From: VRUE01 sp036379955
GTDB lineage: Bacteria; Actinomycetota; Thermoleophilia; Solirubrobacterales; 70-9
DNA: 64,000 nt
Direction of reading: 5' to 3'
Assembly: GCA_036379955.1 (NCBI GenBank)
Contig: DASVFR010000016.1
Span: 1-64,000, forward strand
The notes beneath the pieces are model-generated. The model saw nothing but the letters and a program-made list of their open reading frames with translations, was not told the DNA's origin and ran no database searches. Shown here piece by piece: positions 23,939-30,868 of this stretch (position 1 is the first letter of the stretch; every line of letters begins with the position of its first letter). The translations under genes were made by a program, and so were the position numbers.

Positions 23939-24337
23939 GTGATCTCGATCACCTCGAAGTCCCGTTACGCGGTCGTGGCGATGGCGGAGCTGGCCCGTTC
24001 GGGCGAGCGGCCGGTGCCGATCAAGGAGCTCGCCGAGCGGCGCGACATACCGGAGCAGTTCCTCGAGCAGCTCTTCTCGACCCTGCGCAGGAGCGGGCTC
24101 CTGACCAGCCACCGGGGGATGAGAGGCGGCTACACCCTCGCCCGACCGGCCGAGGAGATCACCGTGCTCGAGGTCGTCCAGGCCCTCGACGGCAAGGTCG
24201 GCGAAGAGGCCGACGAGGCCGGCGGCATCTGGGTCGAGGGCGTCACCGCCCTGCGCAAGGTCTTCGCCCAAACGACGATCGCCGAAGTCGCCCGCCGCGA
24301 GGCCGAGGCCGCCGGGAGCGGCATGTACTTCATCTAG
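23939..24337 (+). CDS. Rrf2-family transcriptional regulator without cysteines (CymR-like)
   Basis: 132 residues from the GTG at 23939 (an alternative GTG is at 23921). The winged-helix pattern is clear: SITSKSRYAVVAMAELAR, KELAERRDIPEQFLEQLFST, LRRSGLLTSHRGMRGGYTLA. Rrf2 proteins such as IscR carry three cysteines for an iron-sulfur cluster; this protein has none, which matches the CymR branch that represses cysteine and sulfur genes together with CysK. cysK and cysE lie about 1 kb downstream, so a role in cysteine control is a reasonable inference. Confidence 0.85.
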   Translation: MISITSKSRYAVVAMAELARSGERPVPIKELAERRDIPEQFLEQLFSTLRRSGLLTSHRGMRGGYTLARPAEEITVLEVVQALDGKVGEEADEAGGIWVEGVTALRKVFAQTTIAEVARREAEAAGSGMYFI

Positions 24338-24340
24338 GGT
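24335..24340 (+). promoter_or_regulatory. -10-like TAGGGT before 24347
   Basis: TAGGGT overlaps the stop of the Rrf2 gene and ends 6 nt before the GTG of the cupin gene. Confidence 0.4.
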
Positions 24341-24346
24341 CGCACC

Positions 24347-24745
24347 GTGCCGTTCACGCTCAGGAACATCAAGGAGGATCTGGAGGATGTCGGATCCAAC
24401 TTCGACGGCGCGCCGAACCTGGAGTTTCGCTTGGCGACCCAGGCTCTCGAGCTCGAGAGATCCGGCCTTGGCTACCAGCGCATCCCGCCCGGGTATCGCT
24501 TTCCCTACGGCCACACGCACAAGAGGCAGGAGGAGGTGTACGTGGTCTTGCGTGGCAGCGGCCGGATGAAGCTCGACGACGAGGTCGTCGAGCTCAAGGC
24601 ATGGGACGCGGTGCGCGTCCCGCCCGGTACGTGGCGAGGCTACGAGGCCGGACCGGAGGGCCTCGAGATCCTCGTCATCGGCGCGCCCAACCTCGGCGAG
24701 TCCCCGCGCGAAGACGTCGAGGGCCGGCGCAACTGGTGGGTTTAG
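24347..24745 (+). CDS. Cupin-domain protein
   Basis: 132 residues, a single small beta-barrel cupin. Motif 1 is PYGHTHKRQEEVYVVLRGSG (near 60) with two His and a Glu in metal-ligand positions; motif 2 is DAVRVPPGTWRGYEAG (near 88), where the usual His is not conserved. The N-terminal part (LRNIKEDLEDVGSN) is helical. The substrate is unknown. It starts 9 nt after the Rrf2 gene, so it may share its transcript, and its end overlaps the convergent membrane protein gene by four bases. Confidence 0.75.
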   Translation: MPFTLRNIKEDLEDVGSNFDGAPNLEFRLATQALELERSGLGYQRIPPGYRFPYGHTHKRQEEVYVVLRGSGRMKLDDEVVELKAWDAVRVPPGTWRGYEAGPEGLEILVIGAPNLGESPREDVEGRRNWWV

Positions 24746-25110
24746 AAGTCCCAGAGGTAGATGCAGCCGTGCATCTTCGCCGGCAGCCGGTCGCCGCTTC
24801 GCGAGCCGGCAGGCCTCCTCGCGTGCCAGCAGCCGATCCCGTTGGCGACGACCTCATAGACGACGTAGCCACCGCCGCTGCCGGGGTCGTCTTCGAAGAG
24901 GACGTGACAGACCCAGTTGCCGCCGGCATCGCGCTCGCAGCGGCCCGGATCGCCGATCGAGGGCAAGTTCGAATCGACCGAGTGGGCGAGGGCGTCTCCT
25001 TCAACGCCGAGCAAGAGGGCGGGGCGGAAGGCCAGCACAGCGAGCAGCGCCACGAATAGGAGGGCCATGGCGGCGGCCGCGACGACGATCGCCTGCTTGG
25101 GTCTCGACAT
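24742..25110 (-). CDS. Membrane-anchored protein of unknown function
   Basis: 122 residues. One N-terminal transmembrane segment (about 8-32, IVVAAAAMALLFVALLAVLAF) acts as an anchor or uncleaved signal. The exported part (about 35-122) has four cysteines (GRCERD, WVCHVLF, IGCWHAR, HGCIYLW), which could form two disulfides. It contains a repeated GGxY/VVYEV beta-like pattern. No family is recognised. It is divergent from the cysK leader region and ends inside the cupin gene. Confidence 0.6.
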   Translation of the reverse strand: MSRPKQAIVVAAAAMALLFVALLAVLAFRPALLLGVEGDALAHSVDSNLPSIGDPGRCERDAGGNWVCHVLFEDDPGSGGGYVVYEVVANGIGCWHARRPAGSRSGDRLPAKMHGCIYLWDF

Positions 25111-25129
25111 TGCCGGCGGAGCATCGCAC

Positions 25130-25135
25130 TACGCT
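25130..25135 (+). promoter_or_regulatory. -10-like TACGCT before the cysK leader ORF
   Basis: TACGCT ends 6 nt before a GTG at 25142, the same spacing as the other leaderless-type promoters here. This places the likely transcript start at the leader ORF rather than at cysK. Confidence 0.45.
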
Positions 25136-25141
25136 GTCGAC

Positions 25142-25189
25142 GTGCGCCACCTCACTTCGTGCGACCCCGCGCCGGGGTCGAGGCCGTGA
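25142..25189 (+). CDS. Putative 15-residue leader peptide of cysK
   Basis: A GTG-started frame encoding MRHLTSCDPAPGSRP, with its stop TGA overlapping the cysK GTG (GTGA). It has one Cys codon (TGC, 25160-25162), immediately followed by the arm of a hairpin (25162-25180). Cysteine-codon leader ORFs, some leaderless, are known before cysteine genes in mycobacteria, but those carry several Cys codons. Function here is an inference from position. Confidence 0.4.
   Translation: MRHLTSCDPAPGSRP
25162..25180 (+). promoter_or_regulatory. Hairpin just before cysK
   Basis: An 8-bp perfect stem CGACCCCG/CGGGGTCG with loop CGC, ending 5 nt before the cysK GTG and touching its GAGG (25180-25183). It could limit ribosome access unless the leader ORF is being translated. 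Confidence 0.45.
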
Positions 25190-26109
25190 ACGTCCCGGAC
25201 AATGCGGCTGCGGTCGTCGGCGAGACGCCGCTGATCGCCCTCTCGCGGCTCGGCCAGGGGCTGCCCGGCGAGGTCTGCGTCAAGCTCGAGTACCTCAACC
25301 CCGGCGGCTCGGTCAAGGACCGGATCGGGGTGGCGATGATCGATGCAGCCGAGGCGGAGGGGCTGATCGAGCCGGGCAAGTCGGTGATCGTCGAGCCGAC
25401 CAGCGGCAACACCGGGATCGCGCTGGCGATGGTCTGTGCGGCCCGGGGGTACGAGCTGATCCTCACCCTGCCCGAGGGGATGAGCCGCGAGCGGACGAAG
25501 CTGCTGCGCGCCTACGGCGCCGAGGTGCGGGAGACGCCTTCGCTGGGCGGCATGACCGAGGCGGTCGAGCTGGCAGAGGAGATCTGCGAGCAGCGCAAGG
25601 GGTTCATGCCGCAGCAGTTCTCCAACCCCGCCAACCCGGAGGTTCACCGGCGTACCACGGCGGAGGAGATCTGGCGCGACACGGGTGGAGAGGTCGGCGC
25701 CTTCGTCGCCGGGGTCGGAACGGGGGGGACGATCACCGGGGTCGGTCAGGTACTGCGCGAGCGCAGCCCCGAGACCCTGGTCGTCGCGGTCGAGCCGGCC
25801 AGCTCGCCGGTCCTCTCCGGCGGCAGGCCGGGCCCGCACAAGATCCAGGGCATTGGCGCCGGCTTCGTCCCCGAGGTGCTCGATCGCTCGGTGATCGACG
25901 AGATCGTCGCCGTCTCCGACGAGGACGCGCTGGAGATGGCGCGGCTCACCGCCCAGCGCGAGGGTGTGCTCGCCGGCATCTCGGCCGGGGCCAACGTGAA
26001 GGCAGCCCTGGAGGTTGCGGCGCGGCCGGAGATGGAGGGCAAACGGGTGGTGACGGTCGTCTGCGACTCGGGCGAGCGCTACGTGTCCCTACCCTTCTTC
26101 TCACCGTGA
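25186..26109 (+). CDS. cysK: Cysteine synthase (O-acetylserine sulfhydrylase)
   Basis: PLP enzyme making cysteine from O-acetylserine and sulfide. 307 residues from the GTG at 25186; an earlier GTG at 25159 is in frame. The PLP lysine is in NPGGSVKDRIG near residue 40, the substrate loop EPTSGNTGIALAM near 65, the phosphate loop GVGTGGTITGVG near 172 and the C-terminal CDSGERYVSLPFF. Its stop overlaps the cysE GTG, so both steps of cysteine synthesis are co-translated. Confidence 0.95.
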   Translation: MNVPDNAAAVVGETPLIALSRLGQGLPGEVCVKLEYLNPGGSVKDRIGVAMIDAAEAEGLIEPGKSVIVEPTSGNTGIALAMVCAARGYELILTLPEGMSRERTKLLRAYGAEVRETPSLGGMTEAVELAEEICEQRKGFMPQQFSNPANPEVHRRTTAEEIWRDTGGEVGAFVAGVGTGGTITGVGQVLRERSPETLVVAVEPASSPVLSGGRPGPHKIQGIGAGFVPEVLDRSVIDEIVAVSDEDALEMARLTAQREGVLAGISAGANVKAALEVAARPEMEGKRVVTVVCDSGERYVSLPFFSP

Positions 26110-26834
26110 GTCGCTGGAAGAGACTGATCTCGGAGGTTCGCGCGGACGTCGCCGCCGCCCGCGACCGCGACCCGGCGGCGCAGAACGTCTCGACTCTGGA
26201 GATCCTGCTCAGCTGGGCCGGCGTGCAGGCGCTGCTCGCCCACCGCCTCGCGCACGCGATGAACGAGGCCGGGGTGCCGCTGGCGCCCCGGGTCCTCGCC
26301 TACGTCACCCGCGCGGTGACTGGGATCGAGATCCACCCCGCGGCGAGGATCGGCCGCGAGTTCTTCATCGACCATGGCGCCGGCGTCGTCATCGGCGAGA
26401 CCGCCGAGATCGGCGAGCGCGTCACCCTCTACCAGGGAGTGACGCTGGGCGGCACCGGATTCCAGCGCGGCAAGCGCCACCCGACCCTTGGCGACAACGT
26501 CACGGTTGGCTCCGGTGCCAAGCTGCTCGGCCCGATCGCCGTCGGTGACGGGGCGAAGATCGGCGCCAACACGGTCGTGATCGAGGACGTCCCTCCGCAG
26601 GCGACCGTGGTTGGCAACCCGGGCCACCCGGTCAAGGTCGACGGCCGCCGGGTCGAGGGGCCCGACGCCGACTGGATCCACCTGCCGGACCCGATCGCCG
26701 AGGCGATCAAGACGCTCTCGCAGCGCATCGTCGCGCTCGAGCGGCGGCTCGCCGAGCTCGATGGCGGCACGGCCCCGGACGGGGCCGCTACCGAGCTGCG
26801 CGAGCGCACCGGGCGCTCCTCCGCCGGTGGCTGA
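26106..26834 (+). CDS. cysE: Serine O-acetyltransferase
   Basis: Acetylates serine with acetyl-CoA to give O-acetylserine, the substrate of CysK. 242 residues. An N-terminal helical domain is followed by a left-handed beta-helix of hexapeptide repeats: GIEIHPAARIGREFFIDHG near 64, VVIGETAEIGERVTLYQGVT near 84 and LGDNVTVGSGAKLLGPIAVG near 122. The C-terminus after residue 180 is longer than in minimal CysE and ends in a charged helix. CysE C-termini normally dock into CysK, but whether the Gly-rich end SSAGG does so is unclear. GTG start overlaps the cysK stop (GTGA). Confidence 0.94.
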   Translation: MSRWKRLISEVRADVAAARDRDPAAQNVSTLEILLSWAGVQALLAHRLAHAMNEAGVPLAPRVLAYVTRAVTGIEIHPAARIGREFFIDHGAGVVIGETAEIGERVTLYQGVTLGGTGFQRGKRHPTLGDNVTVGSGAKLLGPIAVGDGAKIGANTVVIEDVPPQATVVGNPGHPVKVDGRRVEGPDADWIHLPDPIAEAIKTLSQRIVALERRLAELDGGTAPDGAATELRERTGRSSAGG

Positions 26835-26852
26835 CCCGGCCGGGTCCCGGAC

Positions 26853-26858
26853 TATGCT
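26853..26858 (+). promoter_or_regulatory. -10-like TATGCT before pcrA
   Basis: TATGCT ends 7 nt before the ATG at 26866; CTGACC lies 16 nt upstream of it as a possible -35. Confidence 0.45.
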
Positions 26859-26865
26859 CGGGACG

Positions 26866-29118
26866 ATGCTGCAGACCGAGTCCGAGGCCCCGATGGACGC
26901 CGCCGGAGCGCCGACCGAACCTGGCGCCGACCGTGCCGAGCGCCTGCTCGCGGACCTCAACGACCCCCAGCGCGAGGCGGTCCGCCACGGCGAGGGGCCG
27001 CTGCTGGTGCTGGCCGGCGCCGGCTCCGGCAAGACCCGGGTGCTGACCCACCGGATCGCCTACCTGCTGGCGACCGGCGCGGCCCGCCCGGGAGAGATCC
27101 TCGCGATCACCTTCACCAACAAGGCGGCGAGCGAGATGCGCGAGCGGGTCGGGCAGCTGGTCGGCCGCGCGACGCGGGCGATGTGGGTGACGACGTTTCA
27201 CTCCGCCTGCGCCCGCATGCTGCGCGCCGACGCCGAGAAGCTCGGCTACTCGCGCAGCTTCACGATCTACGACGAGGGCGACTCGCTGCGGATGCTGAAG
27301 CGCTGCATGACGGAGCTCGGCGTCGATCCGAAACGCTATCCGTCACGCTCGATCCGCTCGCAGGTCTCCGGGGCCAAGAACAAGCTCGTCGACGCCGCCG
27401 AGTACGCCCAGGCCCAGGGCAGCGTCTTCGAGGAAACGGTCGCCGACGTCTACGCGCTCTACGAGAAGCGGATGCTCGAAGCCAACGCGCTCGACTTCGA
27501 CGACCTCCTGGTCCGCACCGTCAACCTGCTCGAGCTCTCCGAGGAGGCCCGCGAGCGCTGGCGCCGCACCTTCCGCCACGTCCTCGTCGACGAGTACCAG
27601 GACACCAACCACGCTCAGTACCGGCTGCTGCAGCTGCTCACCGAGGAGCATGGCAACCTGATGGTCGTCGGCGACGAGGACCAGTCGATCTACGGCTTCC
27701 GCCACGCCGACATCCGCAACATCCTCGACTTCGAGCGCGACTTCCCCGAGGCCGAGACGGTCAAGCTCGAGCAGAACTACCGCTCGACCCAGACGATCCT
27801 CTCCGCCGCCAACGCGGTGGTCGAGCGCAACCGCGAACGCCGCCCCAAGCGGCTCTGGACCGAGATCGCCGGCGGCGAGCCGGTGCGCCTCTCCGAGCTT
27901 GCCGACGAGCACGAGGAGGCGCGCTGGGTGGCGGGGGAGATCGAGCGCCTCGCCGAGGAGGACGGCGTCAGCCGCGAGGACGTCGCCGTCTTCTACCGGA
28001 CCAATGCGATGAGCCGGGTGCTCGAGGACACGCTCAACCGCTTCGAATTGCCCTACCAGGTGATCGGCGGCACCAAGTTCTACGAGCGGGCCGAGATCAA
28101 GGACGCGGTCGCCTACCTCAGCCTGCTCGCCAACCCGGCCGACCAGGTCTCCTTCGCGCGGGTCGTCAACTCGCCGCGGCGGGGCATCGGCGCCACCAGC
28201 CAGGCGCGGCTCGTCTCGCATGCCAACACCACCGGGCTGCCGGTCTGGGAGGTCGCCGAACGGGTCGAGGAGGTGCCGGGGATGAGCGCCGCCGCGATCA
28301 AGGCGATCTCCCGCTTCCAGGAGACGATGGAGGGTCTGCGCGAGAGGGCCGAGGGGGAAGGGCCGGTGGCCGGCCTGCTCGAGGCGGTGCTGAACGAGAC
28401 CGGCTACCTGCAGGCGTTGGCGGCGGAGCGCACGATCGAGGCCGAGGGGCGGGCCGAGAACCTCGAAGCGCTGATCGCCGGTGCCGAGGAGTTCGACTTC
28501 GAGCGCGAGAGCGAGGGGGAGAGCGAGATCGGCCCGCTGCAGGAGTACCTGGAGCAGATCTCCCTCTACACCGAGCAGGACGGGCTGCGCGCCGAGGAGT
28601 CGCTGATCACGCTGATGACCCTGCACAACGCCAAGGGGCTCGAGTACGACACGGTCTTCGTCGTAGGCTGTGAGGACGGGGCCTTTCCTCACATGCGGGC
28701 GCTGGAAGAGGGGGGCGAGGAGGAGGAGCGACGCCTCTGCTACGTCGGCATCACCCGCGCCCGGCGGCGCCTCTACATGACCTGGGCTCGCGAACGCCGC
28801 CTCTTCGGCCGCGCCGAGCGCAACCTGCCCTCGCGCTTCGTCGACGAGCTGCCGGCCGAGCTGACCGAGCGCCACTCGAGCGCCCCGGGCGCCGCCGCCG
28901 GCCTCGGCTGGGAGACCGTCTCCGCCGGCGCCGAGCCCGAGCCGATCGATCCCGTTCCGACGCTGGAGCTCCGCACCGGCGACGACGTCGTCCATGTGGC
29001 CTTCGGCGAAGGGGTGGTGACCGCGGTCGAGCCCGGCGGCATCGTCGTCGTCCGCTTCGCGAGCGACGGCAGCGAGCGCAAGCTGATGGCCGACTATGCG
29101 CCGATTCGCAGGAGGTAG
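26866..29118 (+). CDS. pcrA: ATP-dependent DNA helicase PcrA/UvrD
   Basis: Superfamily 1A 3'-5' helicase for repair and replication restart, 750 residues. Walker A AGAGSGKTRVLTHRIAYLL near 46, motif II VLVDEYQDTNHAQ near 240, GDEDQSIYGFRHADIRNI near 268, motif IV LEQNYRST near 301, motif V TLHNAKGLEYDTVFVVG near 583 and motif VI EEERRLCYVGITRARRRL near 620. A C-terminal Tudor-like module (about 700-750, VVHVAFGEGVVTAVEPGG) matches PcrA, which uses it to contact RNA polymerase. An in-frame ATG at 26854 is an alternative start; I prefer 26866 because of the TATGCT spacing. Confidence 0.94.
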   Translation: MLQTESEAPMDAAGAPTEPGADRAERLLADLNDPQREAVRHGEGPLLVLAGAGSGKTRVLTHRIAYLLATGAARPGEILAITFTNKAASEMRERVGQLVGRATRAMWVTTFHSACARMLRADAEKLGYSRSFTIYDEGDSLRMLKRCMTELGVDPKRYPSRSIRSQVSGAKNKLVDAAEYAQAQGSVFEETVADVYALYEKRMLEANALDFDDLLVRTVNLLELSEEARERWRRTFRHVLVDEYQDTNHAQYRLLQLLTEEHGNLMVVGDEDQSIYGFRHADIRNILDFERDFPEAETVKLEQNYRSTQTILSAANAVVERNRERRPKRLWTEIAGGEPVRLSELADEHEEARWVAGEIERLAEEDGVSREDVAVFYRTNAMSRVLEDTLNRFELPYQVIGGTKFYERAEIKDAVAYLSLLANPADQVSFARVVNSPRRGIGATSQARLVSHANTTGLPVWEVAERVEEVPGMSAAAIKAISRFQETMEGLRERAEGEGPVAGLLEAVLNETGYLQALAAERTIEAEGRAENLEALIAGAEEFDFERESEGESEIGPLQEYLEQISLYTEQDGLRAEESLITLMTLHNAKGLEYDTVFVVGCEDGAFPHMRALEEGGEEEERRLCYVGITRARRRLYMTWARERRLFGRAERNLPSRFVDELPAELTERHSSAPGAAAGLGWETVSAGAEPEPIDPVPTLELRTGDDVVHVAFGEGVVTAVEPGGIVVVRFASDGSERKLMADYAPIRRR

Positions 29119-29122
29119 CGGG

Positions 29123-29971
29123 TTGGCTGCGCGCGTCATCGACGGGAAAGCGGTCGGCGCCGCGGTGCGCGCCCGGGTCGCCGAGGAGGTGAAGGCCTTT
29201 GCCGCGGAGCGGGGTCGCACGCCGCAGCTGGTGACGGTGATCGTCGGCGACGATCCGGCCTCGGAGATCTACGTGCGCAGCAAGCACCGGGCCTGCGAGG
29301 AGGCGGGTATCCGCTCCGCCCATCATGGCCTGCCGGCGGAGACCGGCGAGAACGAGCTGCTCGAGCTGGTCGGCGAGCTTGGCCTCGACCGCGACGTCGA
29401 CGGCATCCTCGTCCAACTCCCGGTTCCCGACCACATCGACCCCGACCGCGTCGTCGCTGCGCTCGACCCGGCCAAGGACGTCGACGGGCTGACGCCGCTC
29501 AACGCCGGCCTGCTCGCCCACGGGATGGAGGGCCTCGTCCCCTGCACGCCGGCCGGCGTGATCGAGCTGCTGCGCAGCGAGGGCGTCGAGCTCTCGGGTG
29601 CCGATGCCGTCGTCGTCGGCCGCTCGAAGCTGGTCGGCGTGCCGGTCGCGCGGCTGCTGCTGCAGGCCGATGCGACGGTGACGATGTGCCACTCGCGGAC
29701 CCGCGACCTCGCCGGCGTCTGCCGCCGCGCCGACGTGCTGATCGCGGCGGCCGGCTCCCCGGGCTTGATCGGCGCCGACGCGATCAAGCCCGGCGCCGTC
29801 GTCATCGACGTCGGCACCAACCGCACCGACGAGGGGCTGCGCGGCGACGTCGACTTCGAGGCGGTCGTCGAGGTCGCGGCGGCGATTTCCCCGGTGCCCG
29901 GCGGGGTTGGGCCGATGACGATCGCGATGCTGCTCGTGAACACCCTGGCCGCCGCCCGGGCGCGGGTATAG
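29123..29971 (+). CDS. folD: Methylenetetrahydrofolate dehydrogenase/cyclohydrolase
   Basis: Bifunctional one-carbon enzyme oxidising 5,10-methylene-THF to methenyl-THF and hydrolysing it to 10-formyl-THF. 282 residues. The catalytic Lys is in YVRSKHRACEEAGI near 52; DGILVQLPVPDHID lies near 93, and the NADP loop VVVGRSKLVGVPVARLLL near 163. It starts with TTG at 29123, preceded 7 nt away by a perfect AGGAGG (29110-29115) that overlaps the pcrA stop; this decides the start. It is therefore coupled to pcrA. Confidence 0.94.
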   Translation: MAARVIDGKAVGAAVRARVAEEVKAFAAERGRTPQLVTVIVGDDPASEIYVRSKHRACEEAGIRSAHHGLPAETGENELLELVGELGLDRDVDGILVQLPVPDHIDPDRVVAALDPAKDVDGLTPLNAGLLAHGMEGLVPCTPAGVIELLRSEGVELSGADAVVVGRSKLVGVPVARLLLQADATVTMCHSRTRDLAGVCRRADVLIAAAGSPGLIGADAIKPGAVVIDVGTNRTDEGLRGDVDFEAVVEVAAAISPVPGGVGPMTIAMLLVNTLAAARARV

Positions 29972-30009
29972 GGTCGACTCGTTCCCTGATCGCGGAGGAG
30001 GATGAGCTG

Positions 30010-30537
30010 ATGGACCTGTACAAGCTGAGCGCGGGGGAGAAGATCTCGACGGCCTCGGGAATCCTCCTCTTCGTCTTCATGTTCTTCGACTGGTTCGGAG
30101 TCGAGGTCTCGGGGGTGCCCGGGTTCTCCGGCACGATCTCCGGAGTCGGCGGCAGCGCTTGGGACGCCCTCGACGTGATCCCGATCTTCCTCGTGGTCGC
30201 GATCCTCGCCGCGGTCGGCGTCGCCGTGGTCAGGCTCACCGACGCCGATTTGGAGCCGGCGATCTCTCTCAACACGATCGTCGCCGTGCTCGGCGCCCTC
30301 GCCTTCCTCCTCATCCTCTACCGGATCGTCGATCCGCCCGGCGGCGGCCAGTTCGGTGGCGTCTCGGTCGACACCACGCTCCAGGTCGGGATCTTCCTCG
30401 GCCTGCTCTCCGCCGCAGGCATCGCCTACGGGGGCTACAGCGCGATGCGCGAGGAAGGGATCACCTTCGGCGACGCCGCCGACCGCCTCGGCGGCGGCCC
30501 GGGCGCTGGCGCGCCCCCACCGCCTCCGCAGGCATAG
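30010..30537 (+). CDS. Four-helix membrane protein of unknown function
   Basis: 175 residues. Four hydrophobic segments are visible at about 14-30 (SGILLFVFMFFDWFG), 52-74, 82-105 and 122-145, with a Pro/Gly-rich cytoplasmic tail ending APPPPPQA. The tail includes REEGITFGDAADRLGGG. The start ATG at 30010 is set by GGAGGAGG 7 nt upstream (29995-30002). No domain is recognised; small 4-TM proteins with Pro-rich tails of this type are common and uncharacterised in actinobacteria. It sits between folD and gatC on the same strand. Confidence 0.7.
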   Translation: MDLYKLSAGEKISTASGILLFVFMFFDWFGVEVSGVPGFSGTISGVGGSAWDALDVIPIFLVVAILAAVGVAVVRLTDADLEPAISLNTIVAVLGALAFLLILYRIVDPPGGGQFGGVSVDTTLQVGIFLGLLSAAGIAYGGYSAMREEGITFGDAADRLGGGPGAGAPPPPPQA

Positions 30538-30564
30538 GGGCGGGCGGCAGGGCGTCCGCGCGCC

Positions 30565-30570
30565 TAGAAT
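30565..30570 (+). promoter_or_regulatory. -10-like TAGAAT before gatC
   Basis: TAGAAT ends 7 nt before the GTG; no Shine-Dalgarno is present. Confidence 0.5.
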
Positions 30571-30577
30571 CGCCGCC

Positions 30578-30868
30578 GTGATCGAGCGAGAGCAGGTCCT
30601 GCACGTGGCGAAGCTTGCCCGCCTCGGCCTCACTGAGGTCGAGGTCGAGAAGATGGCCGGCGAGCTTTCGGGGATCCTCGAGCACGTCGACCGGATCGGC
30701 GAGCTCGAACTCGACGACGTGCCGCCGACCTCGCACGTGGTCGGGCTCGAGAACGTGCTCCGTCCCGACGTGCCGCACGAGAGCCTTGAGCGCGAGGTGG
30801 CGCTGAGCCAGGCTCCAGATCCCGAGCGCGGCGCCTTCCGCGTCCCCTCGCCGCAGGCCGAGGAATGA
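30578..30868 (+). CDS. gatC: Asp-tRNA(Asn)/Glu-tRNA(Gln) amidotransferase subunit C
   Basis: 96 residues; the small subunit that wraps around GatA and stabilises the GatCAB amidotransferase. Family features: EQVLHVAKLARLGLTEVEVE at the N-terminus, GILEHVDRIGELELDDVPPT in the middle and a C-terminal LRPDVPHESLEREVALSQAP. GTG start at 30578 with TAGAAT just before it; the stop overlaps the gatA ATG. Confidence 0.93.
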   Translation: MIEREQVLHVAKLARLGLTEVEVEKMAGELSGILEHVDRIGELELDDVPPTSHVVGLENVLRPDVPHESLEREVALSQAPDPERGAFRVPSPQAEE

